From Paenibacillus sp. PK3_47 (GTDB lineage: Bacteria; Bacillota; Bacilli; Paenibacillales; Paenibacillaceae): 64,000 nucleotides of DNA. The first letter of the stretch is position 1. Each line of letters starts with the position of its first letter. The notes under the pieces are model-generated. The model saw only the letters and a program-made list of their open reading frames with translations. It was not told the origin of the DNA and did not search any database. This document shows positions 17,621-25,464 of this stretch, piece after piece. Both the position numbers and the translations under genes were made by a program. The stretch covers positions 4,092,001 to 4,156,000 of the forward strand of contig NZ_CP026029.1 in assembly GCF_023520895.1 (NCBI RefSeq). Direction: 5' to 3'.

Positions 17621-18499
17621 GTGGGGTACACAATCGGACAGTTTGCCGGATTGCATCAAGTATCCAAAAAAACACTAAGATACTACAAGGACATCGGACT
17701 TTTGGAGCCGGCGGGTATTGACCCTGATAATGGTTATGCCTTCTATGAAGAAGTACAGCGTGAACGCATGGAGCAGATTCAGTACCTCCGGAGACTCCGC
17801 TTTTCGCTTGAGGAAATCCGTATGCTTCTGGACGTACAGCCTGAGTTGTGGAACGGTCCCGTTCAAGCACGTCTGGCAGTGATTCGATCGGAAGGATACC
17901 TCCTGTCCGTCATCGAGCAGGAGCTTCTGGCGCTCCAAAAAAGAATCTGCAGCGGAAATAATCTTTTTAAACCGGCAGGAATTTTGACAGAATATACCGT
18001 GGACACTTTTGAAATCAGCAACCCGCTCTACGTTGTCGGCTGTGCTGCTCGCGTACCCTACAACCGGTACGAGGAGAAGCAGCGAATCATCGGGCAGGTG
18101 ATCAGCCGTTTTTTCGGCAACGATGAGCCCGAAAGAATTCCCTATCAAGCAGTGCCTGCCAAGTATTTTGGAATGGTATGTGAATGCGAAAAGGAAATGA
18201 GCGAGGGCACCTACCTGATGGGAATGCTGGTTACCAGCCTGAATGAAATTCCTGAAGGCCTGCGCAGCTTCACTCTTCCGGCCGGAAGGTATGCGCGGGT
18301 TGCCTTCCGGGCGAATGACCGGGAGACACTCACCAACTCAGCATTGGAGGGGGCGTATGACCATCTATACAACAAATGGCTGCCGGAATCGGAATATACC
18401 ATTTCAGATATGCTGGCAGCAGAGATTTATGCAGATGAGCGTATGGAAGTTCCGGTTCATCCTGAAATGGAGCTTTGGCAGCTGGTAATGCGCAAATGA
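17621..18499 (+). CDS. MerR-family transcriptional regulator with GyrI-like effector domain
   Basis: A 292-aa protein. The N-terminal winged HTH (Y-T-I-G-Q-F-A-G-L then K-T-L-R-Y-Y-K-D-I-G-L-L) is canonical MerR; a dimerisation coiled coil spans about 75-105. The C-terminal domain (about 125-290) is a GyrI/BmrR-like small-molecule binding fold. GTG 17621 is chosen: GAGGTG lies a few bases upstream, while the other in-frame ATG at 17600 overlaps the predicted -10 box and gives an extra seven residues atypical of MerR proteins. It is followed after 13 bp by an acetyltransferase, a plausible target in the same transcript. The effector is unknown. Confidence 0.87.
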   Translation: MGYTIGQFAGLHQVSKKTLRYYKDIGLLEPAGIDPDNGYAFYEEVQRERMEQIQYLRRLRFSLEEIRMLLDVQPELWNGPVQARLAVIRSEGYLLSVIEQELLALQKRICSGNNLFKPAGILTEYTVDTFEISNPLYVVGCAARVPYNRYEEKQRIIGQVISRFFGNDEPERIPYQAVPAKYFGMVCECEKEMSEGTYLMGMLVTSLNEIPEGLRSFTLPAGRYARVAFRANDRETLTNSALEGAYDHLYNKWLPESEYTISDMLAAEIYADERMEVPVHPEMELWQLVMRK

Positions 18500-18512
18500 G
18501 AGGATGGTCTTT

Positions 18513-19067
18513 ATGATTTCAGATCAATACTATTTCAAAAGTGAACGCCTGCTGTACCGCCCCTTTCAGATGGAAGATCTGCAAACGTATGTAGACATGT
18601 GCAATGAAGAATCACGCAGGCGATGGTTTTATTTTCAGGAGCCCGACTGTTTACTGACAGATTTTTGGGCAAAAGAATTTGAAAATAATATAGCAAACTG
18701 GTCAAAAAAGGTGGATCTGCTGCATTCCTGTGCAGGCTATGACTTGGCTGTTGTCCTTAAAGAGACAGGGGATTTGATTGGAAATGTGGGATTAACCAAA
18801 TTTCATGGACCGGCGGATGAACTGAAGGATATAGAAATCGGGTATCAAATCGGAGAAGCTTATCAAGGTAAAGGATACGGGACTGAGGCAGCGAAAGCTG
18901 CGGTCAAATGGGGTTTTACAGAATTGCGCAAGATTGGGGCTGAACTCAAAATTGTAGGGAAAGCGGAGCATGACAACTGGCCCTCACGCCGGGTGCTTGA
19001 AAAAGCCGGGTTTATTTTTGTTACGGCTGAACAGTATGTGAGCATCTATGAAATCATAAAATCATGA
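18513..19067 (+). CDS. GNAT-family N-acetyltransferase (RimJ/RimL-like)
   Basis: A 184-aa cytoplasmic protein. The N-terminus F-K-S-E-R-L-L-Y-R-P-F is typical of RimJ/RimL-type GNATs. The acetyl-CoA loop is visible as Y-Q-G-K-G-Y-G-T-E-A near 113-122, and motif B as N-W-P-S-R-R-V-L-E-K-A-G-F. ATG 18513 is preferred because GAGAGG (18498-18503) stands nine bases upstream; an ATG at 18504 touches that site. It probably shares the MerR transcript. The acceptor, whether ribosomal protein N-terminus, antibiotic or other amine, is not evident. Confidence 0.85.
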   Translation: MISDQYYFKSERLLYRPFQMEDLQTYVDMCNEESRRRWFYFQEPDCLLTDFWAKEFENNIANWSKKVDLLHSCAGYDLAVVLKETGDLIGNVGLTKFHGPADELKDIEIGYQIGEAYQGKGYGTEAAKAAVKWGFTELRKIGAELKIVGKAEHDNWPSRRVLEKAGFIFVTAEQYVSIYEIIKS

Positions 19068-19068
19068 A

Positions 19069-19107
19069 GATAGGATAGCCTGCCTGAAATCTGGGAGGCT
19101 ATCTTCC
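19069..19107 (+). terminator. Hairpin after the MerR-GNAT pair
   Basis: GATAGCCT (19074-19081) pairs with AGGCTATC (19096-19103), extended by flanking bases, directly after the acetyltransferase stop. The following T content is modest, so termination may be weak. Confidence 0.5.
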
Positions 19108-19221
19108 TGCTTTGGCTATAACTAATATCTATAACCCGCTATATCTCATTGGTAGAACGTGATAACAGGCCCTGTATGTTATATTATTTTTAAATATATG
19201 ACACGAGGAGAACACCTACCT

Positions 19222-20361
19222 ATGAGCACTCACACAGAACCCAAGCAACGGACCGTTACCCCATTCCGCTACGATATTGTCGGCAGCTTTCTTCGCCCGC
19301 AGGCGCTTAAGGATGCCAGACTGAAATTCAAGAACGGTGAGCTTTCTGCGGAGCAGCTGAAGGAAGCTGAGAACGCTGAGATCATTAAGCTTGTGCAAAA
19401 ACAAAAAGAAGTAGGCCTTCAAGCGGTAACTGACGGTGAATTCCGCCGTTCCTGGTGGCATCTGGACTTCTTCTGGGGTTTTGACGGTATTGAGCAGACA
19501 ATTATCGATCAGGGCTACCAGTTCAACGGTGCGCAGTCAAGACCGGAAACGGCCCGTCTGAGCGGCAAAGTAAGCTACAGCGGTCATCCTTTTGTTGCGC
19601 ACTATACTTTCCTGAAAGGAATTGCCGGCGATGACGTGGTTGCCCGTCAATCCGTTCCTGCGGCTGCACAGCTGCTGTTCGAGCTCGACCGGTCCGAAAA
19701 TAAAGAAAGCACAAACGCGATCTATCCAAACCGGGATGAGCTGCTGGCGGATGTTGCCAAGGCATACAAGGCTGCTGTTCTTGATCTGTATGAAGCAGGC
19801 TGCCGCAGCATCCAGTTCGATGATTGCACATGGGGCGCACTTTGTGACGAACAGTTCATTGCCATTATGGAGCAGGTTGGTGTGAACGTAGCCGACTATG
19901 CGAACGAGCTGGCAAAATTGAACGCTGAGGTTGTCTCCGGCCTGCCGGAGGATCTCGTGGTAACGACACATGTATGCCGCGGCAACTATGTATCGACTTA
20001 TGCCGGTGTAGGCGGAGGCTATGAGCCTGTTGTGCAGACACTTCTCGGCATTGATAACTACTCCGGCTACTACCTGGAGTTCGATACCGAACGGGCCGGC
20101 GATTTTAAGCCGCTCCGTTTCCTGAAGGACAATCAGCAGGTGGTGCTTGGCCTGTTCTCCTCCAAGTTCGGTGAGCTGGAGAACAAGGAAGATATTCTGA
20201 AGCGGATCGAAGAAGCGAAGCAATACGTCGATCTGGACCGGATCTGCCTGAGCCCGCAATGCGGCTTTGCATCCACTGAAGAGGGCAACCACCTGACCGA
20301 AGAGCAGCAGTGGAACAAGCTGGCTTATATTAAGGAAATTGCTGAAGAGCTCTGGAAGTAA
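19222..20361 (+). CDS. MetE C-terminal-like methyltransferase (YxjG/YxjH family)
   Basis: A 379-aa TIM-barrel protein resembling only the C-terminal catalytic half of cobalamin-independent methionine synthase. Zinc ligands are in T-H-V-C-R-G-N and near the end in C-L-S-P-Q-C-G-F. Other family marks are V-G-S-F-L-R-P at the start and V-T-D-G-E-F-R-R-S-W-W-H. In Bacillus the YxjG/YxjH proteins belong to the methionine/SAM regulon. I saw no S-box riboswitch in the 150-bp leader, so control differs here. ATG 19222 is chosen since GAGGAG lies about 11 bases upstream and the longer frame adds an unrelated hydrophobic leader. Methyl donor and acceptor are inferred only. Confidence 0.87.
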   Translation: MSTHTEPKQRTVTPFRYDIVGSFLRPQALKDARLKFKNGELSAEQLKEAENAEIIKLVQKQKEVGLQAVTDGEFRRSWWHLDFFWGFDGIEQTIIDQGYQFNGAQSRPETARLSGKVSYSGHPFVAHYTFLKGIAGDDVVARQSVPAAAQLLFELDRSENKESTNAIYPNRDELLADVAKAYKAAVLDLYEAGCRSIQFDDCTWGALCDEQFIAIMEQVGVNVADYANELAKLNAEVVSGLPEDLVVTTHVCRGNYVSTYAGVGGGYEPVVQTLLGIDNYSGYYLEFDTERAGDFKPLRFLKDNQQVVLGLFSSKFGELENKEDILKRIEEAKQYVDLDRICLSPQCGFASTEEGNHLTEEQQWNKLAYIKEIAEELWK

Positions 20362-20373
20362 CAGAGTAATTGT

Positions 20374-20407
20374 AAAAGCCGTACGGATGATTATCCGTAC
20401 GGCTTTT
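20374..20407 (+). terminator. Intrinsic terminator after the MetE-like gene
   Basis: AAAAGCCGTACGGAT pairs perfectly with ATCCGTACGGCTTTT around a four-base loop, 12 bp after the stop codon. It can work in both directions. Confidence 0.9.
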
Positions 20408-20522
20408 GGTTTCTGTACTATTGTGGATTTCATCCGCCGGAAAATTCACTCTTGATCCGGCTGACGCTTGGCCGATGCTTGTTTCTATTGCCGGCACACT
20501 TTCTGCCAAGCTCAACAAAGCT

Positions 20523-20707
20523 CTAACGGACCGTAGTTCCGCTAAATGCGCCATACAGCGCCTTTTGCCATGCTAACGGACCGTAGTTCCGTTATTACCT
20601 TACATCGGTGGCTAAATCGGCCAAATGACATCAAATAACGCCACCTGGGTCCGTTAGCGCGCCAAAGCACACTATTCCGTGCAAATAACGGAACCTCGGT
20701 CCGTTAG
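20523..20707. repeat. 185-bp four-box palindromic repeat, family 1, copy 1
   Basis: Box CTAACGGACC occurs at offsets 0 and 50, and its reverse complement GGTCCGTTAG at offsets 125 and 175. The element is thus a nested inverted repeat of exactly 185 bp. Each box extends to about 24 bp of the form CTAACGGACCnnnGTTCCGTTATT and has its own internal dyad (AACGGA/TCCGTT). It lies in a 1.1-kb gene-free region between the MetE-like gene and araR. Confidence 0.93.
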
Positions 20708-20785
20708 GGTGGGAAGCTTGTCATGACCGGGCATCATGAAACAGATGTCATTCGGGGCAGTACGATACAATAGTGCCGTTAGGTT

Positions 20786-20970
20786 CTAACGGACCGTAGT
20801 TCCGCTAAATGCGCCATACAGCGCCTTTTGCCAGGCTAACGGACCGTAGTTCCGTTATTAACTTACATCGGTGGCTAAATCGGCCAAATGACCGCAAATA
20901 ACGCCTCCTGGGTCCGTTAGCACGCCAAAACACACTATTCCGTGCAAATAACGGAACCTCGGTCCGTTAG
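20786..20970. repeat. 185-bp four-box palindromic repeat, family 1, copy 2
   Basis: Same geometry as copy 1: boxes at 20786, 20836, 20911 and 20961 (offsets 0, 50, 125, 175). The interior is close to copy 1, with a few substitutions. Separating sequence between copies 1 and 2 (78 bp) is unrelated to the repeat. Confidence 0.93.
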
Positions 20971-21090
20971 GGTGGGGAGCTTGAATATAATCGAGTAGCA
21001 TGTTACGTATGTCATCAGGATCGGCAGCGTATATGTAAAGAGTACCATGCCCGACCGCTACACGCTATTAACCATATGGCCGGTGGTTTG

Positions 21091-21275
21091 CTAACGGACC
21101 GTAGTTCCGCTAAATGCGCCATACAGCGCCTTTTGCCAGGCTAACGGACCGTAGTTCCGTTATTACCTTACATCGGTGGCTAAATCGGCCAAATGACCAC
21201 AAATAACGCCTCCTGGGTCCGTTAGCACGTCAAAACACATTATTCCGCACCAATAACGGAACCTCGGTCCGTTAG
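21091..21275. repeat. 185-bp four-box palindromic repeat, family 1, copy 3
   Basis: Boxes at 21091, 21141, 21216 and 21266 reproduce offsets 0, 50, 125 and 175 exactly. The 120 bp between copies 2 and 3 show no feature I recognise. Confidence 0.93.
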
Positions 21276-21339
21276 GTTGGGGAGCTTGTCATGACCGAAC
21301 AGGAGGTTACGTGTGCCATCAGCATAAGTGGGACAATAG

Positions 21340-21399
21340 CGTCCGTTAGCGGCCAAACAGGTTGCTTTCAGCAGCAATAACGCCTCCCTCAGTCCATTA
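21340..21399. repeat. Right-half remnant of family 1 repeat
   Basis: CGTCCGTTAG at 21340 and the degenerate AGTCCATTAC at 21390 keep the 50-bp spacing between boxes 3 and 4 of the full element, with AATAACGCCTCC before the second box as in complete copies. The left half is missing. From 21400 to the araR stop at 21501 I see nothing further. Confidence 0.75.
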
Positions 21400-21500
21400 C
21401 ATTTTCGCTAGATTTGGATCACCCAACAGTGGCCCACAGGTTACATAAAACTCCGCATATTATCTGCAGATTAGTCCCGACTTAACGAAAATTAGCCCTT

Positions 21501-22586
21501 TTACTCCAACTCCCGGACCGTCTCCCCTTCAACCAGAACAGGCTGGTAGTAGGTGGTATCCTTCAGATCCTTTTTCCCCTGCAGCTTCTTGATAATCCAG
21601 TCTGCGGCGTCGCGGCCCATTTGCTCCTGTGGGTGGGTTAGTGTGGTCAGCTTGATGTTCGCATTTTTGGCGATATAGGAGTTGTCCTGTCCGATAATGG
21701 ACAGATCGTCCGGTACGGAGAGCTCCAGCTGTCTGCACACATTTACGGCTTCAAGCCCGACTTCATCGTTATAGCAGACAATGGCGGTGAGCGTGTCCCG
21801 GTTGTCGGTCAGATATTTTTTCAGGCTGATGGACAGGTCCTGCTTCGTCTCGGTATCAAAAGACAGCACCTGCTCCGGATGGAACCGCAGTTTGGCTTCC
21901 CCCAGTGCTTTGATGTAGCCCTTCATGCGGTATTTGCCCTGCAGATCATCCATTTTGGCGATAATTCCGATTTCGGTATGACCTTTAGAAATTAACTCCC
22001 GGGTCGCCAGATAGCTGGACTGGACATCATCGAGACAGAAGAAGGGGACCTCCAGCTCTTCATAATAAGCATTGATCATTGTAAAAGGAACATCCTGCTC
22101 CTTGAACGACAGGTAATAAGCAATGTTGGCGTTGTAGAGGTTGCTTTTGGTCGGCTCCACAATCAGACCGTCCACGCCGTAGGAGAGCATCATCTCCAGA
22201 GCCTTCTTTTCCTGGGCCACATCATTGTTGGTACTGGCGAGTAATAAGGAATAATTGTCCTCATTCAGCCGGCTTTCGATCCCGCGGATAATGGAGGGGA
22301 AAATGTAATCTGAGATGTACGTTGTGATCACGCCGATCGTCCGGTTGTTGCTGTTCCCGCCCGCTTTGGCGCGGTATTGGTTGCTTACGTAGGTGCCTGA
22401 GCCTTTTTCGCTTCGGAGAAAGCCCTCGTTGGACAGCTCCAAAATCGCTTTGCGGACGGTCTGCCGGCTAACCTTATATTTGTCCTGCAGTGCCAATTCC
22501 GTAGGGATTTGTTCGCCCACGCTGTAAGCCCCCGACAGAATGCCGCTTTTGAGATCCTCGAGGATAACCTGGTATTTGGGTTTCAT
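21501..22586 (-). CDS. araR: Arabinose operon repressor AraR (GntR-type HTH + LacI-like sensor)
   Basis: A 361-aa repressor. Residues 1-70 form a GntR winged HTH (Y-S-V-G-E-Q-I-P-T-E then Y-K-V-S-R-Q-T-V-R-K-A). Residues about 80-361 form a LacI/periplasmic-binding-like domain that binds L-arabinose (I-G-V-I-T-T-Y at the start, I-V-C-Y-N-D-E-V-G later). This chimeric layout is diagnostic of AraR. It is divergent from the araK-araD-araA operon. Operator-like sites lie in the shared intergenic region, one about 55 bp from its own start codon, implying autorepression and repression of the operon in the absence of arabinose. The start ATG 22584-22586 has GAAAGAAGTG upstream. Confidence 0.95.
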   Translation of the reverse strand: MKPKYQVILEDLKSGILSGAYSVGEQIPTELALQDKYKVSRQTVRKAILELSNEGFLRSEKGSGTYVSNQYRAKAGGNSNNRTIGVITTYISDYIFPSIIRGIESRLNEDNYSLLLASTNNDVAQEKKALEMMLSYGVDGLIVEPTKSNLYNANIAYYLSFKEQDVPFTMINAYYEELEVPFFCLDDVQSSYLATRELISKGHTEIGIIAKMDDLQGKYRMKGYIKALGEAKLRFHPEQVLSFDTETKQDLSISLKKYLTDNRDTLTAIVCYNDEVGLEAVNVCRQLELSVPDDLSIIGQDNSYIAKNANIKLTTLTHPQEQMGRDAADWIIKKLQGKKDLKDTTYYQPVLVEGETVRELE

Positions 22587-22640
22587 CTATATTCACTTCT
22601 TTCGTAGTTGTCCTGATACTAACCTGCTGAAAAACAAAAG

Positions 22641-22652
22641 TTGTATGTACAA
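22641..22652. promoter_or_regulatory. AraR operator next to araR
   Basis: TTGTATGTACAA is one base from the perfect palindrome TTGTACGTACAA, the core of the known Bacillus AraR site (ATTTGTACGTACAAAT). Its position near araR suggests autoregulation. Confidence 0.7.
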
Positions 22653-22736
22653 ATTCCATATGAGTATGAACCCTATTATTATCCATCGCTCCGCAGATTA
22701 CAAGGGAGGTGCAAATTTTCTTTACCCTATGCTTGT

Positions 22737-22754
22737 AAATACATTTATGTATTT
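22737..22754. promoter_or_regulatory. Inverted repeat upstream of the ara promoter
   Basis: AAATACAT and ATGTATTT form a perfect 8-bp inverted repeat around TT, ending four bases before the araK -35 box. It is AraR-like in base composition but lacks the GTAC core. It may be an auxiliary operator or another regulator site. Confidence 0.4.
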
Positions 22755-22757
22755 GTA

Positions 22758-22786
22758 TTGACAAATGTACGAACAAAAAATATACT
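22758..22786 (+). promoter_or_regulatory. Sigma-A promoter of araK-araD-araA with overlapping AraR operator
   Basis: TTGACA (22758-22763), 17-bp spacer, TATACT (22781-22786): nearly consensus. The spacer contains AAATGTACGAACAAA (22763-22777), a second AraR-like operator, so the bound repressor would directly block RNA polymerase. Confidence 0.85.
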
Positions 22787-22801
22787 AGGGCTGTTAATAA
22801 G

Positions 22802-22815
22802 GGAAAGCGCCTTCT
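22802..22815 (+). promoter_or_regulatory. Candidate cre site (CcpA catabolite repression)
   Basis: GGAAAGCGCCTTCT matches the symmetric cre TGAAAGCGCTTTCA at 11 of 14 positions, including the AAAGCGC core. It sits just downstream of the predicted transcription start, a usual road-block position for CcpA repression of sugar operons. Confidence 0.5.
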
Positions 22816-22864
22816 TATATAATTTTATGTGAAAACAGTTGCCACAGAGGGGAGTAACGTGAGC

Positions 22865-24478
22865 ATGGATCAGAACATCAAGCAGGCGATTACCAAGGGA
22901 GAAACTGCACTTGGGATCGAATTTGGATCCACACGTATCAAAGCGGTGCTGATCGACCGCCGTTTCGAAACTATTGCATCCGGAAGCTATGAATGGGAGA
23001 ATCTGCTGGCAGACGGATACTGGACGTACAACCTGACGGATATTATCACGGGTCTGCAGACGGCCTACAGTGAGCTTAAGCTGGAAGTTGAACAGAAATA
23101 CGGAGTGAAGCTGCAGACGGTCGGATCTATCGGATTTTCAGCAATGATGCACGGATATATGGCGTTTGACAGTGCGGGAGAGCTGCTGGTTCCTTTCCGG
23201 ACCTGGCGCAATGCTACAACCGGTGCTGCGGCCAAAGCCTTGACGGACTTATTTCAATTTAATATCCCCGAACGCTGGAGCATCGCCCATCTGTATCAGG
23301 CCATTCTTAACGAAGAGCAGCATGTGCCTCAGGTTGATTATGTTACGACCCTTGCCGGATATATCCACTGGCTGCTGACCGGCAGCAAGGCGCTGGGAAT
23401 CGGAGACGCTTCGGGCATGTTCCCGATTGATGAAGCCGCGCAGGATTACAATGCTTCGATGATACAGCAGTTTGATGAACTCGTTGCAGCCAAAGGTTAT
23501 CCCTGGAAGCTGAACGATATTCTGCCGAAGGTCTGCAACGCAGGCGAACATGCCGGGGCATTGACCGCAGCAGGCGCCGCGATTCTCGACCCGTCGGGAG
23601 ATTTGCAGGCAGGCATTCCGCTGTGTCCTCCTGAAGGAGACGCCGGAACCGGGATGGTTGCCACCAACAGTGTGCGTAAACGGACGGGGAACATTTCTGT
23701 GGGTACCTCGGTATTTGCCATGATCGTTCTGGAAAAAGACCTCTCCACCGTCTACCCGGAAATCGATATGGTGACTACGCCTGACGGCAGCCCGGTCGGA
23801 ATGGTCCATGCCAACAACTGCTCAAGCGACATTAACGCCTGGCTGAGCTTGTTCCGTGAGTTCTATGAAGCCATGGGACAGAAGGCGGATGCCGGCCAAT
23901 TGTTCAGTGTCATGTTCAACAAAGCACTGGAAGCTGACCCTGATGGCGGAGGATTGCTCAGTTACGGATATTTTTCGGGCGAAAATATTACCGGAATCGA
24001 GAAGGGGCGGCCGCTGTTCGTCCGTTCGCCGGAGAGCCGGTTCAATCTGGCTAACTTTATGCGGACCCATCTGTTTACCGCTTTTGCAGCATTAAGAGTG
24101 GGCATGGATATTTTGACGCAAAAAGAAAATGTGAATATCGACAGCATCCTGGCTCACGGCGGTCTGTTCAAGACTCCGGTTGTCGGCCAAAAAATGGTTG
24201 CCGCTGCCCTTAACGTGCCGGTTTCTGTAATGTCGACTGCCGGAGAAGGCGGGGCATGGGGGATGGCGCTTCTGGCTGCCTACCTGACAGACAAAGAGGA
24301 GCAGGAGCAACTGGATGACTACCTTGCGAACAAGGTGTTCAAGAATGCTGAAGGACAAGAGATCAAACCGGATGCTTCCGATGTTCAAGGCTTCGGGCTG
24401 TTCATGGAACGGTATATGAAGGGGCTGGCCATCGAGCAGGCTGCAGTAGATCATCTGGTAGAGAACTGGAGGGAATAG
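22865..24478 (+). CDS. araK: FGGY-family carbohydrate kinase, probable L-ribulokinase (AraK type)
   Basis: A 537-aa sugar kinase. The first phosphate loop is near the N-terminus ([12 protein letters not shown]) and the C-terminal FGGY half has the usual H-G-G-L-F-K-T-P-V and G-E-G-G-A-W-G-M-A glycine turns. It occupies the araB position: first in an AraR-controlled operon with araD and araA. It does not resemble classical AraB, which begins G-V-D-F-G-T-x-S. The best explanation is the non-orthologous L-ribulokinase AraK described from Clostridium. The product would be L-ribulose 5-phosphate. Start choice: ATG 22865 has GAGGGGAG ten bases upstream; GTG 22859 is a close alternative. The stop is one base before araD. 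Confidence 0.83.
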   Translation: MDQNIKQAITKGETALGIEFGSTRIKAVLIDRRFETIASGSYEWENLLADGYWTYNLTDIITGLQTAYSELKLEVEQKYGVKLQTVGSIGFSAMMHGYMAFDSAGELLVPFRTWRNATTGAAAKALTDLFQFNIPERWSIAHLYQAILNEEQHVPQVDYVTTLAGYIHWLLTGSKALGIGDASGMFPIDEAAQDYNASMIQQFDELVAAKGYPWKLNDILPKVCNAGEHAGALTAAGAAILDPSGDLQAGIPLCPPEGDAGTGMVATNSVRKRTGNISVGTSVFAMIVLEKDLSTVYPEIDMVTTPDGSPVGMVHANNCSSDINAWLSLFREFYEAMGQKADAGQLFSVMFNKALEADPDGGGLLSYGYFSGENITGIEKGRPLFVRSPESRFNLANFMRTHLFTAFAALRVGMDILTQKENVNIDSILAHGGLFKTPVVGQKMVAAALNVPVSVMSTAGEGGAWGMALLAAYLTDKEEQEQLDDYLANKVFKNAEGQEIKPDASDVQGFGLFMERYMKGLAIEQAAVDHLVENWRE

Positions 24479-24479
24479 C

Positions 24480-25175
24480 ATGTTAGAAAGACTGAAAGAA
24501 GAGGTCTATGAGGCCAATCTGGACCTGCCGAAGCATGGGCTTGTGAAATATACCTGGGGCAATGTCAGCGCGGTGGACCGCGAGAGCGGCCTGTTCGTCA
24601 TCAAACCGAGCGGAGTCAGCTATGACAAAATGAAGCCGGGCGACATGGTCGTAGTCGATTTTGACGGCAATGTGGTAGAGGGCGAGCTCAGACCTTCCTC
24701 GGATACACCGACTCACGCGGTGCTGTATAAGCATTACACGCAAATCGGCGGCATCGTGCATACGCACTCGACCTGGGCGACCATTTGGGCGCAGGCCGGA
24801 CTTGATGTGCCTGTTATGGGGACTACGCATGCTGATACGTTCTATGGTTCTGTACCGTGTGCCCGGTTCCTGACCCAGGGAGAGATTGACCGCGGCTATG
24901 AGGCGGAGACGGGACGGGTGATTATTGAGACTTTTGAACAGCGCGGGCTGGATGTGATGGCCGTACCCGGTGTTCTGCTAAAAGGTCATGCGCCGTTTAC
25001 TTGGGGAAAAGATGCCCATTCCGCAGTTATGAACGCCGTTGTGCTGGAGGAAGTCTCCAAGATGAATCTGTTCGCGCGCGAGCTGAATCATTTTGCCGAA
25101 GAGCTGCCGCAGCGGATTCTGGATAAGCACTATCTGCGCAAGCACGGGAAAGATGCATATTACGGGCAAAAATAA
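24480..25175 (+). CDS. araD: L-ribulose-5-phosphate 4-epimerase
   Basis: A 231-aa class II aldolase-fold epimerase that converts L-ribulose 5-phosphate to D-xylulose 5-phosphate, feeding the pentose phosphate pathway. Family marks are the phosphate-binding W-G-N-V-S and K-P-S-G-V near residues 21-45, the zinc ligands in H-T-H-S-T-W-A (residues about 95-101) and the third His in V-L-L-K-G-H-A-P-F. The length is normal. It starts one base after the kinase stop, with the ribosome site inside the kinase 3' end, indicating coupled translation. Confidence 0.96.
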   Translation: MLERLKEEVYEANLDLPKHGLVKYTWGNVSAVDRESGLFVIKPSGVSYDKMKPGDMVVVDFDGNVVEGELRPSSDTPTHAVLYKHYTQIGGIVHTHSTWATIWAQAGLDVPVMGTTHADTFYGSVPCARFLTQGEIDRGYEAETGRVIIETFEQRGLDVMAVPGVLLKGHAPFTWGKDAHSAVMNAVVLEEVSKMNLFARELNHFAEELPQRILDKHYLRKHGKDAYYGQK

Positions 25176-25230
25176 TTTGGTTGTATGACTTGAATACTGA
25201 GTACACAGAGACGAAAGCAATGGAGGGGAA

Positions 25231-25374
25231 GTTTGGAACTGTAGGAGCGGTAGCGTCCGGCTGAAAGCTTTCCGCAGGAAAGCTCGCTTCGAAAGCATAT
25301 GCTGGTTGGATTTCTACCGCAATCAGCGAATAGAATCAGGAAATCCAAACATAACAGCGGCCGGAAGTCCAAAC
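25231..25374. repeat. Structured intercistronic element between araD and araA
   Basis: The 289 bp between araD and araA contain an ordered set of inverted motifs. GTTTGG (25231) and CCAAAC (ending 25374) bound the region; GCGGTAG (25247-25253) faces CTACCGC (25314-25320); GGTTGGATTTC faces GGAAATCCAAAC; and AGCTTTCCGCAGGAAAGCT (25266-25284) is a perfect hairpin. It looks like a mobile or dispersed palindromic element, or an RNA-processing/attenuation structure. No gene is recognised in it. It differs in length and boxes from the 185/186-bp families elsewhere. Confidence 0.55.
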
Positions 25375-25464
25375 ATTCCACGCAATTGCGTTTTTCGCCA
25401 GGAGGGTATTATCTGAATTCAAGTCTATACAACTTACCAAACCAAAGAAAAGAGGATGAACATC

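Noticed and set aside
19068..19221. SAM (S-box) riboswitch before the MetE-like gene
   Set aside because: Expected from Bacillus homologues, but the leader lacks the S-box core motifs and holds only the terminator hairpin of the preceding gene.
20523..21399. CRISPR array
   Set aside because: Boxes about 24 bp long with roughly 26-bp gaps look array-like, but half the boxes are inverted, the 'spacers' are repeated between copies, and no cas genes are nearby.
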